Both the position numbers and the translations under genes were made by a program. DNA of 64,000 bases from the NCBI RefSeq assembly GCF_003269295.1, contig NZ_QLTT01000003.1, positions 62,001-126,000 of the forward strand. Direction: 5' to 3'. Below, in pieces: positions 1 through 8,058 of the stretch (position 1 is the stretch's first letter; each line of letters begins with the position of its first letter). A model generated the notes under the pieces. The model did not search any database. It was not told where the DNA came from and saw nothing but the letters and a program-made list of their open reading frames with translations. The DNA comes from Lentzea atacamensis. GTDB taxonomy: Bacteria > Actinomycetota > Actinomycetes > Mycobacteriales > Pseudonocardiaceae.

Positions 1-1
1 C

Positions 2-658
2 GAGGCTGCCGGAGTGCTGCGCCGTGCGGCTGATGTCGTGCGCGGCCTGCAGGAGGCCGCACCACGAGCCGACCAGTTCGTGTACACGAAGACGGAGCAC
101 CCCGACGGCGTCCGGGAAGCCTGGCAGTCGGTGGACGGCACGAGGGACGGCATGGTCCAGAACGACCCGTCGGAGGAGCCCGCCTGGCTGCCCGGCTGCC
201 GCGACGGCAAGGCACAGGCCACCAAGGGCGGCAGGCCGGTTCCCGGCCGGTTCACCGACTGCACGCCGGAGCCCGCGTACCGCCCGGACATGCCCACCGA
301 CGTCGCGGCCATGCTCGTGTTCCTCAACCGCAACGGCCTCGACGACCTGGACAGGTCCAGTGCGAACGACCGGCCGGTCAACGGTGAGGACGTGGCTTAC
401 CTGCTCCGCGAGAACTACCTGTCGCCGCGGTCCAGGGCCGCGTTGTTCGAAGCCTTGGCTCTCGTCCCCGACCTCACGCTGGAGCAGGACGAACGGGATG
501 CGGCGGGCCGTCGAGGAGTGAAGATCTCGTGGCCGGACACCGATGATCACGGGGGTGGTGACCTGATCCTCGATCTGGAGACCTACACCGTGCTCGGCAG
601 CGAGGACACCGCCGTGCTGGCGAGGGGCGTCGTGGACCAGGTCGGTCAGCGGCCCTGA
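2..658 (+). CDS. CU044_5270-like protein, 5' end outside the window
   Basis: This is the C-terminal part of a soluble-domain protein. The reading frame is open to the first bases of the window (residues EAAG precede the GTG at position 14), so the true start lies upstream. The visible 218 residues contain a phrase typical of the actinobacterial CU044_5270 family: LRRAADVV, then PRADQFVYTKTE about 15 residues later. These proteins are usually about 300-350 residues, have an N-terminal membrane anchor and sit next to an ECF sigma factor gene. No sigma gene is visible here because the upstream DNA is missing. The role is unknown; a sigma-linked envelope role is inferred only from the family's usual context. 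It ends just before a strong hairpin shared with the convergent gene. Confidence 0.6.
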   Translation, partial: EAAGVLRRAADVVRGLQEAAPRADQFVYTKTEHPDGVREAWQSVDGTRDGMVQNDPSEEPAWLPGCRDGKAQATKGGRPVPGRFTDCTPEPAYRPDMPTDVAAMLVFLNRNGLDDLDRSSANDRPVNGEDVAYLLRENYLSPRSRAALFEALALVPDLTLEQDERDAAGRRGVKISWPDTDDHGGGDLILDLETYTVLGSEDTAVLARGVVDQVGQRP

Positions 659-665
659 ATGGAAA

Positions 666-694
666 CGGGCCCCGGCACGCCGTGCCGGGGCCCG
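666..694. terminator. Bidirectional hairpin terminator between convergent genes
   Basis: A perfect 13-bp stem (666-678 pairing with 682-694) with a 3-nt loop lies between the stop of the CU044-like gene and the stop of the convergent secreted hydrolase. There is no T tract, which is common for actinobacterial terminators. It can serve both strands. Confidence 0.75.
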
Positions 695-710
695 CAGCTC
701 TACAGGGGTG

Positions 711-2483
711 TTACAGGTTGGCCGGCATGCCCGACTCGTCGGCAGCCGCCGTCGAGGAGCCGCCGAGCAGGTCCTTGACGATCTTGTTGGCTTCCTTGAC
801 GGCAGGCGTGATCATCTTGATCTTGATCTTGCCGTTGGTCATCTTGCCGCCGACCTCGAAGGTCTTGTCCTCGTTCGGCAGCGGGAGGCCCTGGCAGCCG
901 GTGAACTGCTTGCGCGGGGTCGCACCGGTCTGGAAGTAGAAGACGATCGGGTCGTCGACGCAGTCCGTGTTGTACGGGAACAGGCCGTGCGAACCCTCGT
1001 TGTCAACGCTGATCAGCTTGGCGTTCGGCAGAGCCTTGGCCGTGGCGAGACCACCCTCGTACGCGGTGGCGGCGTCGAGCTCGCTCTGCGCGATCAGCAG
1101 ACGCGGGAACGTCTTCTTGTCCGGCTTAGGCATCGAGTTCTTGGTCGGCCAGTACGCGCACAGCGGCGTGTCCATGAACGGCGCGATGAACGGCGCGTTC
1201 ACGGTCAGGTCGGCCAGCCAGTACTTCCAGTAGTGCAGGTTCTGGTTCCACTGGCCGTCCTGGCAGCGGATCGCCTCGAACGTGGCGTCCCAGGTCTCGA
1301 CCTCGGCGGCGGCGGTCGTGGACTTGACCGCGACGCGCTCCTTCTTGGCGATCGCGGCGAGCGCGTTGTCCTTGGCCTTGGCGATGAACGCCTTGTTCTC
1401 GGCCGTGAGGTCCGGCGTCGTGAGCATCTTGGAGACGATCTGCTCGACCTTCTCCGAGGCGGTGCCCTGCTCCTTCGAGGCGTCGATCACCGAGGCGACG
1501 GCGGAGGCGGCCGCGTGGTACTGCGAGGTGTCGTACATCGCCGGGATCACGAACCAGGCGACGAAGAGCTGACCCACGAACTCACGGGTGCCGCCGGCCT
1601 TCTCCCAGTTGCGGCGGATCTCCATCGGGTCGGTGCCCTGGCCGTACTTGGCGTCGTTGCGCGCCATGAACGGCAGCAGCGCCTCCTGGAACTGGCGGTC
1701 GCGGGTGCGCGGCTGCAGGTCCCAGGTGTTCTCCAGCGTCGACTGCGAGGCGTCGACGGCCGAGTCGAGCAGGAAGCGGTGCGTCTTGCCCGGGAACGTG
1801 GCGGCGTACCAGGTGCCGAGCCACGTGCCGTAGGAGTAGCCGATGTAGCTCATCTTCTTCTCGCCGAGCAGGACACGGATGAAGTCCATGTCGTAGGCGG
1901 TCTGCTCGGTGGTGATGAACTTGGTCAGCGGGTTCTCGAGGCAGCCGTCGACCTTCGCCTTGTTCAGCACGTTGACGTCGGTGCTGTTCGGGACGGTGTA
2001 GCTGCACTTGAGCGGCGTGGAGAGGCCGACACCGCGCGGGTCGAAGCCGATGAAGTCGTACTGGCCGGCGAGCACCGGGGTGCGCAGGGCCATCGCCGCT
2101 CCCCACGGCAGGCCGGAGCCACCGGGGCCACCGGGGTTGACCAGCGCGATGCCCTGGCGGCTGGTGCCCTTGTAGGCAGTCTCGGTCTTGGAGACCCGGA
2201 TGCCGATCGTGTTGCCGTCGGCGGGGTTGTGCCAGTCGCGCGGCACCTGGATGGTGGCGCAGGCGAGGCCCTTGACGGTCTTGAACTTCTTGACCGTCTC
2301 CTCAGCCACGCCGGGGAACGTGCACTCTTCCCAGGTGACCTTCTGGGTGGTCAGCGCACCCGCCAGCTTGGCCGTGTCCGGGTCCTGCTTCGCCGCCGCG
2401 CTCGCCGCCGGCGCGAGCACGAGGCTGCTGGCCGCCAGCACCCCCGTCAGCGCGGCGATGCCGCCTCTGAAGTACTTCCTCAC
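711..2483 (-). CDS. Secreted tripeptidyl-aminopeptidase-like alpha/beta hydrolase (S33)
   Basis: A 590-residue exported serine hydrolase of the Streptomyces Tap/SlpD type, which releases N-terminal tri- or other short peptides outside the cell. Residues 1-30 are a signal peptide (MRKYFRGG, a hydrophobic core, then APAASAAA). The oxyanion-hole motif GGPGGSG lies near 118-124. The nucleophile motif GYSYGT lies near 215-220, so Ser217 is the likely catalytic residue. The C-terminal TAP-like domain carries a QSELDAAT segment (acidic residue) and GSHGLF (histidine) near 500. Length matches the family. The GTG start is preceded by GGAAGGGAT at a good spacing. It is transcribed alone, convergent with the upstream gene. 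Exact peptide specificity cannot be read from sequence. Confidence 0.88.
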   Translation of the reverse strand: MRKYFRGGIAALTGVLAASSLVLAPAASAAAKQDPDTAKLAGALTTQKVTWEECTFPGVAEETVKKFKTVKGLACATIQVPRDWHNPADGNTIGIRVSKTETAYKGTSRQGIALVNPGGPGGSGLPWGAAMALRTPVLAGQYDFIGFDPRGVGLSTPLKCSYTVPNSTDVNVLNKAKVDGCLENPLTKFITTEQTAYDMDFIRVLLGEKKMSYIGYSYGTWLGTWYAATFPGKTHRFLLDSAVDASQSTLENTWDLQPRTRDRQFQEALLPFMARNDAKYGQGTDPMEIRRNWEKAGGTREFVGQLFVAWFVIPAMYDTSQYHAAASAVASVIDASKEQGTASEKVEQIVSKMLTTPDLTAENKAFIAKAKDNALAAIAKKERVAVKSTTAAAEVETWDATFEAIRCQDGQWNQNLHYWKYWLADLTVNAPFIAPFMDTPLCAYWPTKNSMPKPDKKTFPRLLIAQSELDAATAYEGGLATAKALPNAKLISVDNEGSHGLFPYNTDCVDDPIVFYFQTGATPRKQFTGCQGLPLPNEDKTFEVGGKMTNGKIKIKMITPAVKEANKIVKDLLGGSSTAAADESGMPANL

Positions 2484-2615
2484 GGTGGAGATCCCTTCCT
2501 GCCCCCGACACGGCTGGGATCAGCCGTGCCTTCAGAAGGGAGGAAGGGTTTTCAACGCGTTTAACACTCGTGGGTGATGGCAGAAAGTCGCCATGTCTGG
2601 AAACTGTCACCAAAG

Positions 2616-2637
2616 GTGTTCGCAGAGTGATGAACAC
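2616..2637. promoter_or_regulatory. Inverted repeat upstream of the secreted hydrolase
   Basis: GTGTTC (2616-2621) and GAACAC (2632-2637) form an inverted repeat with a 10-nt spacer in the 178-bp gap between the hydrolase start and the LuxR-type gene. The geometry suits a dimeric repressor, but no regulator can be assigned. Confidence 0.3.
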
Positions 2638-2661
2638 TTTTCGCGCTATCACCCTGGGTGA

Positions 2662-3546
2662 CTAAAGCCAGCCGCGCCGTGACGCCTGCACGCCGAGCTG
2701 GAACCGGGTCTGCGCACCCAGCAGCTGCTGCAGCCGACTCACGCGACGGTGCACCGTCCGTTCGCTGACACCGAGCTCGCGTGCGATCGACTCATCCGTC
2801 AGACCGGCGCTGAGCAGCGCCATCAGCCTGCGCGTGGCCGTCGTCGGCTCCTCGTGGGTGTCTTCCTGACTGCCGGGGGTGATCGACACGGCCATCCGCC
2901 AGAACGCCTCGAACAACTCGATGAGGGCACTCAGCAGCACGGACGGGTGAATGAGAAGTGCCACGACGTTCCCTCCGGTGACCGTCGGCACCGCGATCAA
3001 CGCCCGGTCCGAGTCGGCGATCACGAGCTTGAGCGGCACCCCGGGAAACGCCCGCGCCTGCTCACCCACGGCGATGCTCGCCCGCACAGAGGCGAACCCC
3101 GGCTCGGTCTGCAGGAGCGAGGAGTCGTAGACGACCCGGTACCCGACACCGCGGGCCAGCGCCGGAGGCTGCGCGGGACTCGCCTGCGGCTGCGGGCTCA
3201 GGTACGAACCGGGGTCGAGCGCCCGGATCTCGGTCTTCGCCTGGCTCTGCATCTCCTCGAACGCGCTGATCACCTCGTCCGCGTCCTTGAGCACCTCGAC
3301 GAAGTCCTGCGACCCGTGCTCGGCATAGGCCTTCGCCAGCACGTCGGCCGTCTCCCTGGCCCTGATGGCCGCAGCCTCGTAACCGGAGGCGACGGCAGCC
3401 AGCGCCGATCGCGGCGGCCGCACCTCACCGTTCCTGATCAGTCCGAGCCGTTCGAGCTCCTCGCGCGCCGCACCGGTTTCGGCGTTGTCCCCCGCCAGCA
3501 TCGCCAGGTACAGCTTCTCGGCTTCCGGCGACAACCCCTCGTGCAC
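2662..3546 (-). CDS. LuxR-type HTH transcriptional regulator (TrmB/LuxR hybrid style)
   Basis: A 294-residue DNA-binding regulator. The N-terminal 60 residues (LSPEAEKLYLAMLAGD..) resemble the winged-helix entry of actinobacterial regulators that pair a helical N-domain with a C-terminal LuxR HTH. The HTH is at about 240-290: LMALLSAGLTDESIARELGV, then SERTVHRRVSRLQQLLGA. The middle part holds a sensor-like region (YRVVYDSSLL..) of the kind that reports on an unknown cue. I chose GTG at 3546 because GAGGGGAG precedes it at good spacing; the frame stays open further upstream but there overlaps the SDR gene and reads as shadow sequence. It follows the SDR gene on the same strand with a 35-bp gap and could be co-transcribed with it. 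The target is unknown. Confidence 0.72.
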   Translation of the reverse strand: MHEGLSPEAEKLYLAMLAGDNAETGAAREELERLGLIRNGEVRPPRSALAAVASGYEAAAIRARETADVLAKAYAEHGSQDFVEVLKDADEVISAFEEMQSQAKTEIRALDPGSYLSPQPQASPAQPPALARGVGYRVVYDSSLLQTEPGFASVRASIAVGEQARAFPGVPLKLVIADSDRALIAVPTVTGGNVVALLIHPSVLLSALIELFEAFWRMAVSITPGSQEDTHEEPTTATRRLMALLSAGLTDESIARELGVSERTVHRRVSRLQQLLGAQTRFQLGVQASRRGWL

Positions 3547-3581
3547 ACGTCTCCCCTCGGTACCCAACCGAAGGTACCTGC

Positions 3582-4403
3582 TCAGACCTTGGCAGCGCGC
3601 CGCATCGCTCCGAGGAACAGCGCGTCGAACGCCCGGTCGGACAACACCCTTCGTGCGAAGAGAATCGGCCCGGCACCGAACCCTGCCGCGTACCGCGTGC
3701 GCGGCCTCCGTGCCCGCGCCGCCTTGACGATCACGTCCGCGATGACCTTGGGCTCCGACCCGCGGTCGGCCTGACCGAAGAACGCGCTCAGCTGCCGGAC
3801 CTGCTCCTTGTACGCGCCCGCACCGGACGTCTTGCGCAGGTTGTCGAGCGCGATGTCGGCCCACTCGGTCTTGATCGCACCGGGCTCGATCACCACGACG
3901 TCGATGCCGAACGGCTTCAGCTCCAGCCGCAACGAGTCGCTGAGCCCCTCCACCGCGAACTTCGTCGAGTGGTACCACCCGCCGAGCGGCTCGTAGATCT
4001 TGCCGCCGATCGACGAGACGTTCACGATCCGGCCGCTCCTCCGCTCCCTCATGTGCGGCACCACCAGCTGCACGAGCCGCGCCAGGCCGAACACGTTGAC
4101 CTCGAACTGGTACTTGCCCTCGGACAGCGGCACGTCCTCGAACGCGCCGTACGAGCCATAGCCGGCGTTGTTGACGAGGAGGTCGATCCGCCCGGTGTCG
4201 GCGATGATCCGCTTGACGCCCTCGACCATCGAGTCGTCGTCGGTGACGTCCATCTCGACCACGCGGATGCCCTGGGCGGCCAATCCCTCCATCCGCTGCA
4301 CCCGGCGTGCCGCCGCGTACACGACGTAGCCGGCTTTGTGCAGCTCAATCGCGGTGGATTCGCCGATCCCCGACGACGCGCCCGTGACCAGTGCGACCTT
4401 CAT
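3582..4403 (-). CDS. Short-chain dehydrogenase/reductase
   Basis: A 273-residue classical SDR, a cytoplasmic NAD(P)-dependent oxidoreductase. It has the cofactor motif TGASSGIG (7-14), NNAG (78-81), catalytic Ser130/131, and the Tyr144-x-x-x-Lys148 pair (YHSTK). AARRVQRM after the second strand, with arginines, suggests NADP(H) preference; this is an inference. The ATG is preceded by GGAG. It is divergent from a TetR gene, and two related palindromes occupy the gap, so it is very probably the repressor's target. The substrate is not predictable. Confidence 0.9.
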   Translation of the reverse strand: MKVALVTGASSGIGESTAIELHKAGYVVYAAARRVQRMEGLAAQGIRVVEMDVTDDDSMVEGVKRIIADTGRIDLLVNNAGYGSYGAFEDVPLSEGKYQFEVNVFGLARLVQLVVPHMRERRSGRIVNVSSIGGKIYEPLGGWYHSTKFAVEGLSDSLRLELKPFGIDVVVIEPGAIKTEWADIALDNLRKTSGAGAYKEQVRQLSAFFGQADRGSEPKVIADVIVKAARARRPRTRYAAGFGAGPILFARRVLSDRAFDALFLGAMRRAAKV

Positions 4404-4414
4404 CGCCCACTCCT

Positions 4415-4430
4415 AACTAACCAGTTGGTT
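4415..4430. promoter_or_regulatory. TetR operator, SDR-proximal (imperfect palindrome)
   Basis: AACTAACCAGTTGGTT is an imperfect copy of the perfect palindrome 37 bp away. It lies just upstream of the SDR ribosome-binding site, where bound repressor would block SDR transcription. Confidence 0.65.
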
Positions 4431-4467
4431 GCTTTCCTTCAGGCAACCACGACACGGCTCGCGTGTC

Positions 4468-4483
4468 AACCAACTAGTTGGTT
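4468..4483. promoter_or_regulatory. TetR operator, perfect 16-bp palindrome
   Basis: AACCAACTAGTTGGTT reads the same on both strands and ends on the first base of a TAGACT -10-like hexamer (4483-4488) of the TetR gene. This fits autorepression plus control of the divergent SDR. Confidence 0.75.
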
Positions 4484-4494
4484 AGACTGTGGCG

Positions 4495-5019
4495 GTGGTG
4501 AGGGACAGGGAAGCGACCAAGGCGAAGCTGCTGGAAGCGGCGCTGGCCGAGTTCGCGAAGCACGGGATCGCCGGTGCGCGAGTTGATCGCATCGCGGCCA
4601 AGGCCGGGTGCAACAAGGCGATGATCTACGCCTACTTCGGCAGCAAGGAGGACCTCTTCGACGAGGTGCTCCGGATCCAGATCGCCCGTGTGGTCGAAGC
4701 CGTTCCCATCACCCCTGACGACCTGCCCGGCTACGCGGGCCGCCTCTTCGACGTCTACCAGCAGCAGCCCGAACTGCTCAGCCTCGCCGGGTACCACCGC
4801 CTGGAGAACGGCTTCGAGGCGATCAGCAAGGCCGAGGGTGACGCGCACACCGAGAAGGTCGCCGCCGTCGCCGAGGCTCAGCGCAGCGGAGTGCTACCGC
4901 AGGACTTCGATGCCGAGGAGCTTCTCGCTCTCGTCGTGCACATGTCGATACTGGCGTTCTCCACCCCGGTCGCGACTCGCGAACTCGTCGTGAGGGCGGT
5001 AGCCCGGCTTCTGAGCTAG
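4495..5019 (+). CDS. TetR/AcrR family repressor
   Basis: A TetR-type dimeric repressor of about 174 residues. The N-terminal HTH is clear: KLLEAALAEFAKHGIAGARV followed by DRIAAKAGCNKAMIYAYFGS. The C-terminal ligand domain contains GYHRLENG, and the same arrangement (TWHRLERPG) recurs in the second TetR at 54.5 kb, so the two are paralogous. Several in-frame GTGs (4489, 4495, 4498) are possible. I prefer 4495 because TAGACT at 4483-4488 ends 6 nt before it, giving a leaderless transcript; no Shine-Dalgarno is visible. It is divergent from the SDR gene with shared operators, so it probably controls the SDR and itself. The inducer is unknown. Confidence 0.88.
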   Translation: MVRDREATKAKLLEAALAEFAKHGIAGARVDRIAAKAGCNKAMIYAYFGSKEDLFDEVLRIQIARVVEAVPITPDDLPGYAGRLFDVYQQQPELLSLAGYHRLENGFEAISKAEGDAHTEKVAAVAEAQRSGVLPQDFDAEELLALVVHMSILAFSTPVATRELVVRAVARLLS

Positions 5020-5059
5020 CTGCCGGTTTGCAGCGCTGGATTCGCCTGCAGAACCTGAA

Positions 5060-5803
5060 TCAAATCCTGCGCAGCAGGTAGGTGTCCATGATCCAGCCCT
5101 TGCGCGCACGGGCCTCGTCCCGCGCCGCCCGGATCTGCGAGGCCACGTCCCCGACCCGCCCGGAGATCAGGATCTCGTCCGGCATCCCCAGGTAAGCACC
5201 CCAGTAGATCCACGTGTCGGGATCCACACCCTCGAACGAGTATGACGCGTCCAGCATCACCGCCACGTCGTCCACATCGGAGGGCCAGCCGGCCGCCAGC
5301 CGCCGCCCGGTGGTGATCTGCACGGGCTTGCCGACCTGGTTCAGCGACACCTTGTGCCCGGCCGTCAGCGCCGCCACCGACGTGACGCCCGGGATCACCT
5401 CGACCTCGAACGACTCACCGCGGCCCAGCAGGTCGTCGAGGATCGCCAGCGTCGAGTCGTACAACGACGGGTCGCCCCACACCAGGAACGCGCCCACCTC
5501 GTCGGCGCCCAGTGACGACAGCAGCCCCAGGCACACATCGGCCCGTGCGCGCCGCCAGTCGTCCACCGCCTGCACGTAGTCCGTGGCGGTGCGGTCGCGC
5601 TCCGGATCGCGGCCCTCGAGCCAGCGGTACGGGCGCGTCACGTGCGCTTCGAGGATCGACGCGCGCAGGTCGACGAGCTCCTGCTTCACCGTGCCCTTGT
5701 CCAGGACGAAGAACACGTCGACGGTCTGCAACGCCTTGACGGCCTGCACCGTCAGGTGGTCGGGGTTGCCCGCGCCGATACCGATGACCAGGATCTTTCG
5801 CAC
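5060..5803 (-). CDS. cobF: Precorrin-6A synthase (deacetylating)
   Basis: CobF methylates C-1 of precorrin-5 with S-adenosylmethionine and releases acetate in the aerobic cobalamin pathway. The protein (about 247 residues) starts with the tetrapyrrole-methylase strand ILVIGIGAGNPDHLT, has the FLVWGDPSLYD SAM-site segment near 120, and EVIPGVTSVAALTA shortly after. Length matches the family. GTG at 5803 is preferred because TAGGGT (5816-5811) lies 7 nt upstream; GTG at 5812 is the alternative. No other cob gene is adjacent, so it stands alone here. Confidence 0.88.
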   Translation of the reverse strand: MRKILVIGIGAGNPDHLTVQAVKALQTVDVFFVLDKGTVKQELVDLRASILEAHVTRPYRWLEGRDPERDRTATDYVQAVDDWRRARADVCLGLLSSLGADEVGAFLVWGDPSLYDSTLAILDDLLGRGESFEVEVIPGVTSVAALTAGHKVSLNQVGKPVQITTGRRLAAGWPSDVDDVAVMLDASYSFEGVDPDTWIYWGAYLGMPDEILISGRVGDVASQIRAARDEARARKGWIMDTYLLRRI

Positions 5804-5896
5804 GGGCCACACCCTAATCCCACGGCGCGGGGCTCTACCCGCGCATGCCGGGATCGCGGGCCGGCGCGCGTCAGCGCCGTCCGGCCGGCTGAGCGG

Positions 5897-6890
5897 TCAG
5901 CAGGGGTGTTCGTCGATCAGCCGCAGGGTCTTCCCGCTGCGGGGGTTGACCTCGAGCGCCCCCACCCACTCGACTTCCAGCGGTGCCACGGTTCCGCGTC
6001 CGGTCTGGAGCTCGAACCGCGGGCTGATCACGTGCACCTGAGCGCGGACGGCCTCGAAATCCTGCACCTCACCGGCGATCCGCAGCACCAGCTGGTCCCG
6101 CGCGTCGACCCGCCGGATCACGACCTGAACACCGTTGTGCACCACGCCGGCACGGTCGACCGCGGCGCGCAGGTGGTCGAGGTGCAGGGTCACCGGACCG
6201 TGACGTGATCGGCCTGCCGGTCTCGGTGTCGACGATCTCCAGCACCGAGCTGTCCACAAGGATCGGAACACGCGCGGGTCGTCGGAGCCCAGCACGGCGG
6301 TGCCGATGATGCCGCCGTCCACGCTGCCGTAGACGAACGACCGGAACTCGGCGTTGGGGAACGCCTCGGCCAGCAGAGCCCGCTGGTCGTCGTACAACGC
6401 CTCGCCGCTGAACAGGATCAGCCGCACCAGCGGCAACGCGCCGGCCTCCGCGACCACGTGCGCCGCCAACCGGCACAACGTCGTCGGGAAGCCCGCCACG
6501 ACGTTCGCGTCGAAGTCCTGCATCGTCGTCAGCGTGAACTCGACGGGCGCGCTGCCGGTGACCGGTAGTTGCACCAGGTCGATCGGCGACCGCTGCAGCG
6601 AGTTCAGCGCGAAGATGAAGCTGGGTTACAGCTCACCGGCCGCGAACAGGTTCGCGATGCGGTCGCCGTGCCGCAGTCCCGCCGCGGGGAGCGTTTCCGC
6701 GTACGTGCGGCACATCGCGTCCCATTCCCCGTTGGTGTAGAAGGACACCCGAGGAGCCTTGGTGGTGCCGCCGGTCTTGAAGATCAGCCCGTCGGTGTGC
6801 GCGCGGGTCAGCACCTGGTTGTCCCGGATGGTGTTCGCGGCCCAGAACGCGGCCTGGTCGACCACCGGCAGGTCGGTCAGCAGGTGCTGG
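5897..6890 (-). pseudogene. Broken adenylate-forming enzyme (phenylacetate-CoA ligase-like)
   Basis: The remnant reads N- to C-terminally LTDLPVVDQAAFWAANTIRD, then the adenylation core motif KTGGTTKAPR, then NVVAGFPTTL and ILFSGEAL, and ends RSGKTLRLIDEHPC at 5897. It is broken in several ways. An in-frame TAA (6626-6628) replaces a likely Tyr codon after AAGEL. The frame changes near 6265-6275 and back near 6210-6220. The C-terminal adenylation motifs normally found between TETGRPIT and GPVTLHLDHL are missing. The N-terminus is lost at a junction with an opposite-strand remnant near 6890. It is not expected to be functional. Confidence 0.8.
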
Positions 6891-7398
6891 CGCACTACCT
6901 GGCGTCGATCTTCGTCGCGATCCGGACGGACGCCCCCAACGTGGCCACCGAGATCGAGATGCTGGCCTGGTACGCCTTCGCGCACGGCCTGCCGCCCCGC
7001 ATGGAGCTGTCCGAGTACATCGCCCTGGCCGAGCAGACCGAAGGCGTGCGGCTGGGCGAACTGCTCTCCGCCCTGCCGCAACGCCTGCCCGACGAACTGC
7101 AGGTGGCCGACCGCGCGATGACGCGGGCGAGCCAGGTCATGCAGGACTGGAGCCCGTTCCTGACCGCGGTGGTGCTGCGCGCCGTCGGGGACGACCGGCC
7201 GGGGGTGGAAGAACCTGGGAGATCGGGTTCACCGGCCTGGAACAGAGCGCGGGCACGGGGCCGCTGGTGACTGCGCTGCGCCGTGTTCTGGCCGGTGAAC
7301 GAGGCTCAGAGCTGTTGGACGGTCTGGGTTTGCTGCCGTACGGGCTCGTGTCGAAGGCGCTCGACGCGATCAGTGAGCAAGAACGTGCAGGATCCTGA
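6890..7398 (+). pseudogene. Remnant of an unrecognised gene, 5'-truncated and frameshifted
   Basis: Coding-like sequence begins abruptly at about 6890 (HYLASIFVAIRTDAPNVATE, then a segment MELSEYIALAEQTEGVRLGE) and runs to VVLRAVGDDR. The frame then changes near 7200-7212 and continues as IGFTGLEQSAG, LRRVLAGERG, ELLDGLGLLP up to a TGA at 7396-7398. The amphipathic helical pattern and codon use look genuine. I do not recognise the family. Its 3' end overlaps the convergent cyclophilin gene by 29 bp. Confidence 0.5.
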
Positions 7399-8017
7399 CC
7401 GGCTTCTTCGGCGCGCCGTCGAGCGTCCCGTCCGGCTGGGGCACGATCCCCGCCTTGACGATCCGGTCCAGCGTGTCCATGCCATGGGTCACATGCCCCA
7501 TCACCGTGTACACGGGCCGGATGTTGGCGAACGAGTGGACGATGAAGAACTCGCTGCCGTTCGTGCCGGGCCCCTGGTTGCCGTACGCGATGGTGCCGCG
7601 CGGGTAGGTCTCCTTGCCCGTGACCTCGTCGGCGAACCGGTAGCCGGGCCCGCCCTCCTCGGCGCGGTAGATGTCGCCGCACTGCAGGACGCCGAGGCGC
7701 GCGGTGTCGGTCAGCCGCCAGCACCGGGTCATCGTGTAGAACCAGCTGCGGGCCAGGTGCGCGAAGTTCTCCACGCCGCACGGGGCGTTGGCCCGGTCGA
7801 GTTTCGCGATCACCACGCCGTAGTTGGTCACGATGGTGACCTTCACGGTGCCCTTCGCGGGCACCGTGGCCGGCGGCGGCTGAACCGGGCGGGCCGCCGG
7901 GTTCTCCGGGGTCGGGATGAACTCGCACTTCGCGGTCGGTGGTCCGGAAATCGGCTCGGCCTGGGCCGTGGCGGGTGCCAGCACGGCCGTCATCAACACA
8001 GCGAGCAGTAGCCTCAT
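7370..8017 (-). CDS. Secreted cyclophilin-type peptidylprolyl isomerase
   Basis: A 215-residue exported PPIase that interconverts cis and trans X-Pro bonds in proteins outside the membrane. A signal peptide covers 1-20 (MRLLLAVLMTAVLAPATAQA). The cyclophilin fold follows: VTIVTNYGVVIAKLD, ENFAHLARSWFY, GDIYRAEEGGPGYRFADE, then the active-site-like stretch GTIAYGNQGPGTNGSEFFI and VYTVMGHV. The usual active-site Arg (FHRI type) is not obvious in LARSWFYTMTRCWRL, so catalysis may be altered. TACGGT lies 8 nt upstream of the ATG, giving an almost leaderless message. Confidence 0.85.
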   Translation of the reverse strand: MRLLLAVLMTAVLAPATAQAEPISGPPTAKCEFIPTPENPAARPVQPPPATVPAKGTVKVTIVTNYGVVIAKLDRANAPCGVENFAHLARSWFYTMTRCWRLTDTARLGVLQCGDIYRAEEGGPGYRFADEVTGKETYPRGTIAYGNQGPGTNGSEFFIVHSFANIRPVYTVMGHVTHGMDTLDRIVKAGIVPQPDGTLDGAPKKPVRILHVLAH

Positions 8018-8058
8018 GAATGCCGACCGTAGTCGCGGTGATTCCCCTTGTCAGCTGC

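Noticed and set aside
708-2564. A 618-codon open frame on the plus strand opposite the secreted hydrolase
   Set aside because: It is the antisense shadow of the S33 hydrolase gene; composition is Arg/Leu/Val/Gly-rich without motifs, as expected for a G+C-rich complement.
2649-2661. TCACCC-T-GGGTGA as a terminator after the LuxR-type gene
   Set aside because: A 1-nt centre cannot form a hairpin loop; at most it is a small palindromic protein site.
3547-3978. N-terminal 144 codons of the long frame containing the LuxR-type regulator
   Set aside because: They overlap the SDR gene on the same strand in another frame and read as shadow (RGGGAQRL..); GTG 3546 has a strong Shine-Dalgarno.
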